Below, piece by piece: positions 1 to 6,470 of a DNA stretch of 14,882 nucleotides. This DNA comes from an uncultured Clostridia bacterium. Its GTDB lineage: Bacteria; Bacillota; Clostridia; UBA1381. Location of the stretch: assembly GCA_934454145.1 (NCBI GenBank), contig CAKSFT010000015.1, positions 1 through 14,882 on the forward strand, given 5' to 3'. A program made the position numbers and the translations under genes. The notes below the pieces were generated by a model. The model was not told the DNA's origin, searched no databases, and worked only from the letters and a program-made list of their open reading frames with translations. Each line of letters starts with the position of its first letter. The first letter of the stretch is position 1.

Positions 1-995
1 TTCTCACTGTTTTGCATAACGGCTGTTTTTATGCTGTCAAATGCCGACACACCGTAATTCCATACATTTTGAAATGCGGTTATGAGCGGCGGCAGAATAT
101 TATTTTTTATCCAAGAAAGCGGAACGGAAACCGCATCTATTGCCGAAACAACCGCATTTTGTATACTTGGCATTGATGATGCGACATATCCGAAAAATGT
201 TGTAACAACAGGATAGAGCTTGCCGCCGATTACCTCCTGCATATCACCCCAGGCATTTTTTATCTGAACGATTTTACCCTCGGGTGTATTTGCCATTGTC
301 TCGGCGAGTCCTCCGAAGTTTTGCTTTAAGACCTCAACAAGCATTGCGGCTCTCTCGGTTTCATTGCCTTCTTTTAAGGTTTTCTTCTGCGCCTCGCTCA
401 AGGTTACACCGTATCTTGTAAGAGCGCTGACCGAGCCTGTCATAACCTTACCCATAAGGTTTGCCATTGACTGCATCTGATCTCCAGATACCGATACACC
501 GTACTGCGATACCGCCAAATCCTGTAATGACGGGAGCAGAGTTTTAATCGTGCTGCTCTGTAATTGGAATGTTGCAAGCTGTGACGCGCCTTGAATAGTA
601 GCCTCATCACCGATTGTGGTGATGCCTTGAAGTTCTCCTGCGTATTTCTTCATTGCATTTACATTTTCGAGCGTTGTACCCTTGACATTCATCATAAGGG
701 TTTCGAGTCTTTGTTCAGACCTCGCCTGTGTGTCAAACAGGGTGATACATTCCTTGCCGAATGAAATCATCTGATTAAACCCTGCATAAGCTGCTACAAC
801 TCCGGCGGCTTTTTTCGCAAGTGAAGCGAGACCTTCACTGGTCAGCTTGCTCTGCGACTGCATTTTCTTTAGTCCGCCTGTTGCGTTGGTAGTGTGATTT
901 TTGAGGTTCTTTACGCCTGTTATGGCATTTCTTATCCCGGCGGTAAAGTTGTTGTCTTTTATGGATAGTGTAGCGCCGATATTCTTTTTTGCCAC
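1..995 (-). CDS. phage tail tape measure protein, N-terminal part (runs off the left edge)
   Basis: The reading frame is open from a GTG at 995 to the left window edge, about 331 codons, with no stop. The GTG is chosen because GGAGGT lies 9 nt upstream (1005-1010) and the protein begins MAKKNIGATLSIKDNNFTAG, a typical tape measure opening. Residues about 100-230 resemble the TP901-type tape measure core: an Ala/Gln/Ser-rich helical stretch with 'SQLATFQL', 'MANLMGKVMTG' and 'LTRYGVTLSEAQ'. A hydrophobic helical segment follows around residue 265 onward. The protein sets tail length and acts as the scaffold inside the growing tail tube, with the tail assembly chaperone encoded just upstream. 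Only the N-terminus is visible, so total length and any C-terminal lytic domain cannot be judged. Family assignment is by pattern recognition and gene position. Confidence 0.9.
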   Translation of the reverse strand, partial: MAKKNIGATLSIKDNNFTAGIRNAITGVKNLKNHTTNATGGLKKMQSQSKLTSEGLASLAKKAAGVVAAYAGFNQMISFGKECITLFDTQARSEQRLETLMMNVKGTTLENVNAMKKYAGELQGITTIGDEATIQGASQLATFQLQSSTIKTLLPSLQDLAVSQYGVSVSGDQMQSMANLMGKVMTGSVSALTRYGVTLSEAQKKTLKEGNETERAAMLVEVLKQNFGGLAETMANTPEGKIVQIKNAWGDMQEVIGGKLYPVVTTFFGYVASSMPSIQNAVVSAIDAVSVPLSWIKNNILPPLITAFQNVWNYGVSAFDSIKTAVMQNSE

Positions 996-1069
996 GTCGT
1001 ATCAACCTCCATTCTGTCGTTTCGGAGTAATACTCCAAAACTCATTTATTCCGGTGATACTCCTTCTTT

Positions 1070-1092
1070 CCAAAAAATCTACGATTTTTCGG
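1070..1092 (-). other. AT-rich hairpin between chaperone and tape measure genes
   Basis: Two 10-nt arms (1070-1079 and 1083-1092) pair around a 3-nt loop, with one G-U pair. The hairpin sits just after the stop of the frameshifted chaperone product (1099-1101) and before the tape measure ribosome binding site. No U-run follows on the transcribed strand, so it is not a canonical terminator. It may protect or attenuate the message. A second small palindrome, ggagtaatactcc, lies at 1024-1036. Confidence 0.35.
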
Positions 1093-1098
1093 GAGTCC

Positions 1099-1649
1099 CT
1101 ATTGTTCACCACCTACTAATGCCGCATATTTTTTGTACTCATCTTCCATATAAATCTCATAGCTTGCTTTGTAGAATAATTTATCACTGAGAGAAAGATT
1201 GATTATCTTTTCCGGTTCAATGCCCCTGTTCAGATAGTGACAGAGCATGGCAAGTTCTCCGTCACTTCTGATTAGTTTTTTATATCGTCAACCGCCTTTA
1301 CTCCGTCAACATATCCGGCAAGCTTTAAGCACTCAACCGCTATCTGCGGAATCTCGCCCGGCTCAAACACTTTCTCGACAATCTCCATCGGCTCAACACA
1401 TTCAAAAGCTGTCTGAAGTTCCTTTGATTTAAGGCAAGGCTCCGTCACGCAGGAATAAACCATATATGCGTCACCGTTATCCATATCCTGTGCGTCCCTT
1501 GCCAAATCCGCCGTTGGGCTTTCAATTGTGATAGTGCCGCCGAGCGACTTTACATACAGTGTTGCGGTTTTCGGTTTTTTCTTGCTTTCAAGCATCTGCT
1601 CTTTTCTGCGGATAAGCTCCGCAAGTGTTATTTTTGTATTCTTATTCAT
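1099..1649 (-). CDS. tail assembly chaperone, long -1 frameshift product (XkdN-like fusion)
   Basis: This is the predicted 183-residue fusion made when ribosomes slip back one base at AAAAAAC (1275-1281), the last codons before the normal stop. After the slip the frame stays open for 58 residues, reading LIRSDGELAMLCHYLNRGIE at first and ending GGEQ at a TAG (1099-1101). The extension is acidic and helical and has no start codon or ribosome binding site of its own, as expected for the 'T' part of a G/GT-type chaperone pair. In tailed phages such as lambda the short and long forms are made in a fixed ratio and recruit tube subunits onto the tape measure. The tape measure gene follows directly. 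Frame arithmetic and slip site are read from the sequence; function is inferred from the family. Confidence 0.82.
1236..1281 (-). promoter_or_regulatory. programmed -1 ribosomal frameshift signal
   Basis: In message sense the zero-frame codons ATA AAA AAC TAA contain the heptamer A AAA AAC (1281-1275) directly before the stop (1272-1274). After an 8-nt spacer (1274-1267) come two 10-nt arms, AGTGACGGAG (1266-1257) and CTCTGTCACT (1245-1236). They pair perfectly apart from one G-U, with an 11-nt loop. Slippery heptamer, spacer length and stem all match known -1 frameshift elements. The loop bases TGCC could pair with GGCA at 1221-1224 to make a pseudoknot, but that is only four pairs. Confidence 0.85.
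1272..1649 (-). CDS. tail assembly chaperone, short form (XkdN-like)
   Basis: A 125-residue protein beginning MNKNTKITLAELIRRKEQML. It resembles the XkdN-type proteins of PBSX-like myophages: a basic N-terminal helix, then a conserved central region with 'SPTADLARDAQDM' and 'CVTEPCLKSKEL', and 'PGEIPQIAVECLKLAGY' near the end. The start at 1649 is preferred over the ATG at 1661 because AAAGGA lies directly against the upstream ATG but 12 nt from this one. It sits between the tube and tape measure genes, the standard place for the chaperone. Its stop overlaps a slippery site, so a second, longer product is expected. It should act in the cytoplasm, holding tube subunits and the tape measure during tail assembly. 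Confidence 0.88.
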   Translation of the reverse strand: MNKNTKITLAELIRRKEQMLESKKKPKTATLYVKSLGGTITIESPTADLARDAQDMDNGDAYMVYSCVTEPCLKSKELQTAFECVEPMEIVEKVFEPGEIPQIAVECLKLAGYVDGVKAVDDIKN

Positions 1650-1678
1650 AGTTATAACCATTCCTTTCTAAGACCGTG

Positions 1679-1758
1679 AAAAAATCCCGTAGATTGTGCA
1701 TTTAACCGAGTGATGTGTACTTTGTGTACTCAAGCGAGGTTAAGTGTGCGAGATACGG
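1679..1758 (-). terminator. long nested stem-loop with U-run between tube and chaperone genes
   Basis: In the 110-nt gap between the tube and chaperone genes, nested complementary arms are seen: CCGTA/TACGG (1754-1758 with 1687-1691), TTAACC/GGTTAA (1738-1743 with 1702-1707), GAGT/ACTC (1728-1731 with 1708-1711) and GTAC/GTAC (1726-1729 with 1717-1720). Six U residues (1679-1684) follow the outer arm in message sense. The helices are short and separated by bulges, so this could be a leaky terminator that lowers expression of genes after the abundant tube, or a structured leader of the chaperone gene. Confidence 0.45.
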
Positions 1759-1772
1759 AATTTTAGCTGGTC

Positions 1773-2213
1773 TTACCTCACTTTCACTAAATCGGGGAAA
1801 TAATAATCGGTGAATCCGCCGCTGTACTCCTCGTCAATCATTTTTGCGTTTTCAAACTTCTGCAGCGTCAGCTCGTTAAACCACGCATTCTCGATTACAA
1901 GCCGCTCACTGCCGTAGGCATCGGGATCCTCAATTTTTGAGATAATCTGAATGCGGACATCAATGCCTTTCTTTATTTTCTCCGACAAAAGCTGTGCGCC
2001 GCGGGAGAACACCTTCTTGACCTTCATACTCCATTCGCCCGTAAGTCCCGTCATTTTCGAGTCCTTTGCCATCTGCATGACAAAGTCCACATCCTCACGC
2101 TCAATTTTTATCTTCGCCTCATATGAATCGGTTTCATAGACAGGCTCACCGTCAAAATATACCATGCCCCATTTACCGTTCATAACTCTCGGCGCAGTAG
2201 GTTTTACCGCCAT
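1773..2213 (-). CDS. phage tail tube protein (XkdM-like)
   Basis: A 146-residue protein beginning MAVKPTAPRVMNGKWGMVYF, close to the usual length of XkdM-type tube proteins. The middle alternates beta strands with charged loops and includes 'TGLTGEWSMKVKKVFSRG', typical of this family. The ATG is preceded by AAGGGGG about 9 nt upstream. It follows the sheath gene with a 14-nt gap, the normal sheath-tube order in contractile phages. The product polymerises into the inner tube through which DNA passes. No frameshift or unusual residue is evident. The family call rests on recognisable sequence plus position and is firm. Confidence 0.9.
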   Translation of the reverse strand: MAVKPTAPRVMNGKWGMVYFDGEPVYETDSYEAKIKIEREDVDFVMQMAKDSKMTGLTGEWSMKVKKVFSRGAQLLSEKIKKGIDVRIQIISKIEDPDAYGSERLVIENAWFNELTLQKFENAKMIDEEYSGGFTDYYFPDLVKVR

Positions 2214-2227
2214 AGCTTTTTACCCCC

Positions 2228-3283
2228 TTATTCAATATAAATTCCAAATTTCAAATCCTCGATTGCGTCCTGAATCTGAATACTCGCTCTCACAAACACA
2301 TTTGTGCCGGTGTTTGCCGTCTTGATTTTTTCATCATCCCAAGAGGACACATCTCTCGTTTTGGAAAGCCACTCTCTTGTTTCATCAATATCGATTTCAG
2401 CCTTGTTGTCATACTTATCATAAAGCACTCCGCGGTTTGCGAGGTCTTTGAAGTATTTGTTTACGGCGGCAATAAATACGATTTTGTTATCGTATGAATT
2501 TTCGATCTTGCCTACAAATTCGTCCTCAAAGGTCGCACGGATATCATCACGAATCATATCGACAGCCTCAATGATTTTGATTTTTTTGAAATCCTCGCCT
2601 TTGTCTTCTGTGGTGGTTGTAAGAGAGTTGACACCCCTTGCAATCTTTATTTTTGTGCCGTCATTAATTAAAATCAATTTTCCGTTATCCACATCATCGT
2701 CCGGAGTTTCGCTTTCGGTTATGCTTTCGACCTCCGGCAGAGTGTAGTATGTAGCGCTCCGATTAAGCGGAAGTCCGGCAAGAATCCCGGCAATGCTGCA
2801 GCAGAATTCTGCGGTTGTATATGTCTTTGCACCAATCTTAATGTTATCGGTTGCAAAATTTATGATGCCCTCGTTATCTGCTGCGGCAAGCGGTAAAACC
2901 GCTTTGAATGTCTTATGATACTGCGTGCGCTGCTCTTTGATATACTCGACAACGGTATCTGTTTCACCGTCCCCCAAACCGGGAACGGCAAGGTAATACC
3001 ACCGTTTGTTCTTAAGCCTTTCGAGCGCATCCGAAATATTATCGGAGGTCTGCACACGCTCCACAATCACCTTTGACGGACCGCCCATAAACACAAGGGA
3101 CAGATAAGCGAGGTTGGTTGCCGTGTAATGGCTTTTTACAATCTCGCTCTCTTTTGTGTATACGGCGGTTTTTGTTGTATTGCTGTTATCTTTTAGGATA
3201 ACAGCCACGATGCCGCGCTCACTTCGTGCGATAAGCGTTTCTGCAAGCGTCTTAAATTCAATTAAAATCTTCGGAAGTCCCAT
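2228..3283 (-). CDS. phage tail sheath protein (XkdK-like)
   Basis: A 351-residue protein beginning MGLPKILIEFKTLAETLIAR, with 'RSERGIVAVILKD' just after, the N-terminal signature of short sheath proteins of clostridial myophages. The conserved C-terminal assembly region is present ('NKIVFIAAVNKYFKDLANRG', then 'VFVRASIQIQDAIEDLKFGI'). It forms the contractile outer sheath around the tube. The ATG at 3283 has no recognisable ribosome binding site (GCTCAT lies directly upstream), unlike nearly every other gene here. The frame also stays open for about 40 codons upstream without a start. Translation may depend on coupling to upstream codons, or the leader may be damaged. Confidence 0.92.
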   Translation of the reverse strand: MGLPKILIEFKTLAETLIARSERGIVAVILKDNSNTTKTAVYTKESEIVKSHYTATNLAYLSLVFMGGPSKVIVERVQTSDNISDALERLKNKRWYYLAVPGLGDGETDTVVEYIKEQRTQYHKTFKAVLPLAAADNEGIINFATDNIKIGAKTYTTAEFCCSIAGILAGLPLNRSATYYTLPEVESITESETPDDDVDNGKLILINDGTKIKIARGVNSLTTTTEDKGEDFKKIKIIEAVDMIRDDIRATFEDEFVGKIENSYDNKIVFIAAVNKYFKDLANRGVLYDKYDNKAEIDIDETREWLSKTRDVSSWDDEKIKTANTGTNVFVRASIQIQDAIEDLKFGIYIE

Positions 3284-3356
3284 ATGAGCGATTCGAGCAC
3301 GGTTTTCTACAATCGTTCTTGCGGCTGATTTCCCGATATACGGCGTTGCCGAACCA

Positions 3357-3382
3357 TTAGCAATAACAACGGTTATTGCTAA
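3357..3382. repeat. perfect 11-bp inverted repeat, 4-nt loop
   Basis: ttagcaataac (3357-3367) and gttattgctaa (3372-3382) are perfect reverse complements around aacg. There is no U-run after it on either strand, so it is not a standard terminator. It lies between the tail terminator and sheath genes and could be an RNA structure controlling sheath expression. Confidence 0.65.
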
Positions 3383-3431
3383 GAACCTGCGCCTTGTCTA
3401 TCGAAAAATCATCTCGAAATCCCGACCGCAT
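3357..3431 (-). CDS. possible small 24-codon protein or gene remnant before the sheath gene
   Basis: An ATG overlaps the stop of the tail terminator gene (TAATG at 3429-3433) and opens a 24-residue frame, MRSGFRDDFSIDKAQVLSNN followed by RCYC. It stops inside a perfect inverted repeat. A second 16-codon frame starts at that stop (again TAATG) and ends at 3307, 23 nt before the sheath ATG. A single +1 shift near the inverted repeat would join the first frame to the open frame leading into the sheath gene. PBSX-like phages carry a small gene (ykzL) at this position, so this may be an equivalent, a translational-coupling leader, or a remnant. No family recognised. Confidence 0.3.
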   Translation of the reverse strand: MRSGFRDDFSIDKAQVLSNNRCYC

Positions 3432-3874
3432 TAAACCGTGCCCGAACCGCCTGTCACCTCTCTTTCTTGTAATTCTCTCATTTTCGGCATTGAAGCCGTT
3501 TTTGTGTTTGTTTCCTGTAAAAACTCCAATTCAAAATATGCGATAAGGACGCTCTTGTCGGAATCAAAGGTTATTTCATTGACCGACAAAAACCTGTCCT
3601 TTACCTTAATCGGAGTGTATAAAAATATGTTTTTCAGCTTTTCGGCATTTATGATGAGTTCTTCTTTGGTTTCCATTGATGGGTGATATGAAATCTCAAT
3701 CCCCAAGGTAACCAATTCATAAAATTTATTTTCCGCCGCAACGCTCACGGGAAAAACCTCAATAAAGCAAGCCGGCTTTTGAAAACCCTCTTTAACCTCA
3801 GACGCAATAACCGAGTATTTGTTTTTTGTAAGCAGTTTTGAAACCGCCGTTTGTATATCTTTTATCGTTATCAA
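3431..3874 (-). CDS. tail terminator / minor structural protein (XkdJ-position protein)
   Basis: A 147-residue protein starting at TTG (3874), which overlaps the preceding gene's stop as TTGA; GAGGTGG lies just upstream, so the rare start is reasonable. The N-terminus reads ITIKDIQTAVSKLL, and the middle has 'QKPACFIEVFPVS' and 'GIEISYHP', a pattern typical of the tail terminator or tail completion proteins located just before the sheath in clostridial myophages. Such proteins cap the tail tube and join it to the head. The C-terminal 20 residues are polar and probably disordered. Assignment is mostly by position and size, with moderate sequence recognition. Confidence 0.72.
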   Translation of the reverse strand: MITIKDIQTAVSKLLTKNKYSVIASEVKEGFQKPACFIEVFPVSVAAENKFYELVTLGIEISYHPSMETKEELIINAEKLKNIFLYTPIKVKDRFLSVNEITFDSDKSVLIAYFELEFLQETNTKTASMPKMRELQEREVTGGSGTV

Positions 3875-4338
3875 AGTTCCACCTCGCTTGTTAAATCGTC
3901 AAGCAGCTTTTTTGCATTTTTCTCAAAGGTTGTATTAAGCTCCTTGACCGTATCTTTAATCATTTTCTCGCCTTTTGTTTTACCGCCAACCGAAATCCCT
4001 CTGATACCTCTCTGCAAGACATTTAATTTTCTTCCGTTTCTGCCGACTGTCGAGCCGCCGGTTACGACTCTGTGACCTTCTTCGACCACATGACCGTATC
4101 GGTTTTCTGTCTGCACACGGGCAACACGCGCCTTGCCGAAGGTCTTAGGCTTTTTGGTGCGCCATGAACCTTTCAGCTTTTTTGTTTTTCCTGTCGGTGT
4201 TTTCGAGCGTACACGCTGTCTTGTGACATTCGCCATTGCCATAAGCATAGCGTCTGTCTTGTTTTCATATTTTTGCTCGATACGATTAAATGCCTTCTGC
4301 AAATCCTCAAAGCCGAAGGTGCCGTCATTCTTCGCCAT
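3871..4338 (-). CDS. HK97 gp10-like head-tail joining / tail completion protein
   Basis: A 155-residue, strongly basic protein. It has an N-terminal helical region, 'RQRVRSKTPTGKTKKLKGSW' in the first half, then 'GHVVEEGHRVV', 'GG.TVGRNGR' and a basic helical C-terminus. The 'RSKTPTGKT.KLKGSW' and 'VEEGHR' segments are characteristic of the HK97 gp10 family. The ATG at 4338 is preferred over the GTG at 4347 because AAGGG lies about 8 nt upstream of it. It overlaps the previous gene by 14 nt, which indicates translational coupling. The role is in the head-tail interface. Confidence 0.88.
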   Translation of the reverse strand: MAKNDGTFGFEDLQKAFNRIEQKYENKTDAMLMAMANVTRQRVRSKTPTGKTKKLKGSWRTKKPKTFGKARVARVQTENRYGHVVEEGHRVVTGGSTVGRNGRKLNVLQRGIRGISVGGKTKGEKMIKDTVKELNTTFEKNAKKLLDDLTSEVEL

Positions 4339-4822
4339 TATACTCACCCTTATCGAAATTCTGTGCCGTTTGTGTATTTCTCTCGGCGGCTATGATCTGT
4401 AACTCCTCATGCCGTTCATTTAGGTCAAGCACGGACACTATCTCAAATTCACGGTTATTGTAGAGAATACGCATAGCCGGTGTGATGTTCCTAAAATACC
4501 TTGTTGAAATCTTGTATGTGGTTTCGGCTCGGATTTTCTGACTTTCCTCATACTCTTTGCCGGTAGTCGGTGCGACAAATGCCGCAACAGAGTATTCTGA
4601 CAGTGCAAGCTTATGTGCAATCGGCTGACCGTTCTGTTCGGTGAGAATTGCATTCCCATCATTGTCATGTGAAAGATACACCTTATTCTTTTGCATTTGC
4701 AATGGCAGAGGAAGATAAGGCTTAAACGGCTCATATCTCGGCACTGTTTCACCCATAGAATTTATGATTTCATCTGTCGGTGACAGGAAAATAATCCTGT
4801 GTCTTAATTTTGAAAAGTTCAT
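4325..4822 (-). CDS. phage head closure / head-tail adaptor protein (SPP1 gp16-like)
   Basis: A 165-residue protein beginning MNFSKLRHRIIFLSPTDEII. The opening 'LRHRI' with 'NSMGETVPRYEPF', and the C-terminal half ('APTTGKEYEESQKIRAETTY', 'MRILYNNREFEIVSVLDLNE'), match the head-tail adaptor family that closes the portal after packaging. Family members are usually about 105-120 residues; this one has about 44 extra residues (about 35-78) between the two conserved halves. The start overlaps the previous stop as TAATG, with AGAAAGGA 9 nt upstream. The reading frame is clean, so the insertion looks like a real variant rather than a frameshift. Confidence 0.87.
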   Translation of the reverse strand: MNFSKLRHRIIFLSPTDEIINSMGETVPRYEPFKPYLPLPLQMQKNKVYLSHDNDGNAILTEQNGQPIAHKLALSEYSVAAFVAPTTGKEYEESQKIRAETTYKISTRYFRNITPAMRILYNNREFEIVSVLDLNERHEELQIIAAERNTQTAQNFDKGEYNGEE

Positions 4823-5079
4823 TAGAATTGGTCCTTTCTGTATGCGTCAAGCAGTCTGTATACGGTATCCGGCACACTGCTGCCGCTCCTATTTTCATAA
4901 AAATGCGAAATAACCAAAAGCTGTGCCTGTCGCACAGATTCCGGCATCGGTTCGATGATGTCTTTCCTCAAATAATTCTCGCACAGTTCCTTTGCCAAAA
5001 GCAGAAGGACGGAAATATATCCGTCCTCCTCGCTGTGGTCTATTCTTAAAAATTCCTTTACCTCGTCAAGTTTCAGCAT
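4822..5079 (-). CDS. head-tail connector protein (HK97 gp6-like)
   Basis: An 85-residue protein, MLKLDEVKEFLRIDHSEEDG at its start. The pattern 'L.EVKEFLRIDHSEED..I..LL..A' followed by helices with 'ENYLRKDI' and 'VRQAQLLVISHFYENR' is the standard signature of the phage QLRG/gp6-like connector family, which forms a ring below the portal. An in-frame start exists further upstream at 5157, but it would add 26 highly basic residues overlapping the preceding gene. The ATG at 5079 matches the usual family start and overlaps the preceding gene by 14 nt. The ribosome binding site (GGAAAGG) is weak, consistent with coupling. Confidence 0.88.
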   Translation of the reverse strand: MLKLDEVKEFLRIDHSEEDGYISVLLLLAKELCENYLRKDIIEPMPESVRQAQLLVISHFYENRSGSSVPDTVYRLLDAYRKDQF

Positions 5080-5254
5080 TTGCCTTTCCACCCGCTTTCG
5101 GTTTCTGTTTTTCTTTCGGTTTGGTTTCGGCGATTTCTTCTGCCAGTCCTCCGGCAATTAAATCCTTTCCCAAATCCTCTGCAACAATGACTTCGTCACC
5201 TTGCCTGTATGTGAAATCAAGTCCGCTGCACGATACCAATATTTTTATGTGCAT
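5066..5254 (-). CDS. small post-capsid phage protein, unknown function
   Basis: A 62-residue protein. It begins MHIKILVSCSGLDFTYRQGD and has 'VIVAEDLGKDLIAGGLAEEI', then a Lys/Pro/Glu-rich tail. Small proteins with this layout (a strand, 'F.Y..GD', then a 'LIA.G.AE' helix and a charged tail) are common between the major capsid and connector genes of Firmicute phages. Their role is not established; a minor head component is possible. AGGTGA lies 6 nt upstream of the ATG, overlapping the capsid gene's stop, so translation is probably coupled. It overlaps the connector gene by 14 nt. Confidence 0.75.
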   Translation of the reverse strand: MHIKILVSCSGLDFTYRQGDEVIVAEDLGKDLIAGGLAEEIAETKPKEKQKPKAGGKANAET

Positions 5255-5265
5255 ATCAACTCACC

Positions 5266-6456
5266 TCACGATGCCTTGCAAGCAAGCGTTTTTACTGTTT
5301 CTGCAAGAGTAAGTTTTCCGTCTACTCTCTGGAATGTTCTGAATCCCACCTGTCCCGTTGCAGCGTACAGTTCATTCAATCTTTGGAAGGTTCTGCCCTG
5401 ACGGTCGGCAATCCAGTAATATGAAATATCACCAAAAAGAATCGGCTTTTTGCCTGCTCCGATTTCGGGCATATATGCGGAAGATATAATTCTGTTGCCG
5501 ATAAGGGTATCCGGCTGTCCTTCTTTCAATCCCGGCTGCCACAGATACATTCCGTTTGAGTCTTTAAGCTGGCGGATTGCTTTTACAGTTGAATCGTTGG
5601 CAATAAATACGGCATTTTTTCTGTATGGTGAGCGAAGGCTGTGATAAAGATCAATAACTTCATCAGCTGTAATCGCCGCTGCCGCTGCTGTGGTCTTACC
5701 CGTTTCCGCTGTTTGCAATATTCCGGTAGGTCTGCCTGTTCCGGTGCCGTTTATGAACGCATTTTCTTCCGCCGCTGCCATGCGTCTTACAAACTCTTTT
5801 GAAATATATTGCTCAAGGTCAAATACAGAATCGTTTAAGAGCTCCTCCGATACCTTTATAATAGAAGTAAGCTTATGCGCACCGAGCGTGATTACTCCAA
5901 ACGAATCGTCCGATTCGGTATATGCCGCTTCTTCATCCGTCCAGGTTGCCTCACCGTATCCTGCCACAACCGGGATTTTCTTATCACCGTTTGATGATTT
6001 TATGACCGTTGCATACTGTCTGATAATATTTTCATCGTGCAGTTTTTCGATAAGCGTGCTTTCATACTCGTCCGGCACAAGATATCCGCCCTCGGAGTCT
6101 GTTCCGATTTGCAGTGCATTTACCGCTTCATACGGATTTTTCTTGTTCCGCATTGCCAGCCAGAATGATTTTTTGTATTCATCGGAGCTGCGGCCGGTTT
6201 TTTCTTCCGTTTTTGTGTTTGGGTTTGTGCTGATCGGCGCACTTGTCGGCTTGGACATTTCAAGGTCTAATGCCTCACGTCTTTCGATAATCCCGATTTC
6301 TTTGCCGAGATCTACAATTTCCTGCTCCATTTTTTCATATGTCGCTCTGTCATCTGCCGATAAAACATCGCCGTTTCTTTTGGCATTATCCAAAAACAGC
6401 TTTGCTTTTTCCCATAATTCACTTCTTTTTTGTCTTAATTCAACCGATTTACTCAT
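5266..6456 (-). CDS. HK97-fold phage major capsid protein
   Basis: A 396-residue protein with the standard layout of phage HK97 gp5. Residues 1-70 form a charged coiled coil (scaffolding delta domain), residues 70-95 a Ser/Thr/Pro/Lys linker where the prohead protease should cut, and the remainder the capsid fold. Recognisable segments are 'GGYLVPDEYE', 'IKVSEELLNDS', 'EENAFINGTGTGRPTGIL' and 'FGDISYYWIADRQG'. Length is typical. GGAGG lies 7 nt before the ATG. The protease gene directly upstream fits proteolytic maturation. The product forms the icosahedral head. No disruption is seen. Confidence 0.97.
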   Translation of the reverse strand: MSKSVELRQKRSELWEKAKLFLDNAKRNGDVLSADDRATYEKMEQEIVDLGKEIGIIERREALDLEMSKPTSAPISTNPNTKTEEKTGRSSDEYKKSFWLAMRNKKNPYEAVNALQIGTDSEGGYLVPDEYESTLIEKLHDENIIRQYATVIKSSNGDKKIPVVAGYGEATWTDEEAAYTESDDSFGVITLGAHKLTSIIKVSEELLNDSVFDLEQYISKEFVRRMAAAEENAFINGTGTGRPTGILQTAETGKTTAAAAAITADEVIDLYHSLRSPYRKNAVFIANDSTVKAIRQLKDSNGMYLWQPGLKEGQPDTLIGNRIISSAYMPEIGAGKKPILFGDISYYWIADRQGRTFQRLNELYAATGQVGFRTFQRVDGKLTLAETVKTLACKAS

Positions 6457-6470
6457 AAAAAATCCTCCTG

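Noticed and set aside
835..1038. 67-codon minus-strand frame starting at 1038
   Set aside because: It overlaps the tape measure N-terminus in another frame, is Arg/Lys/Tyr-rich and low in complexity, and the tape measure frame has the ribosome binding site and family match.
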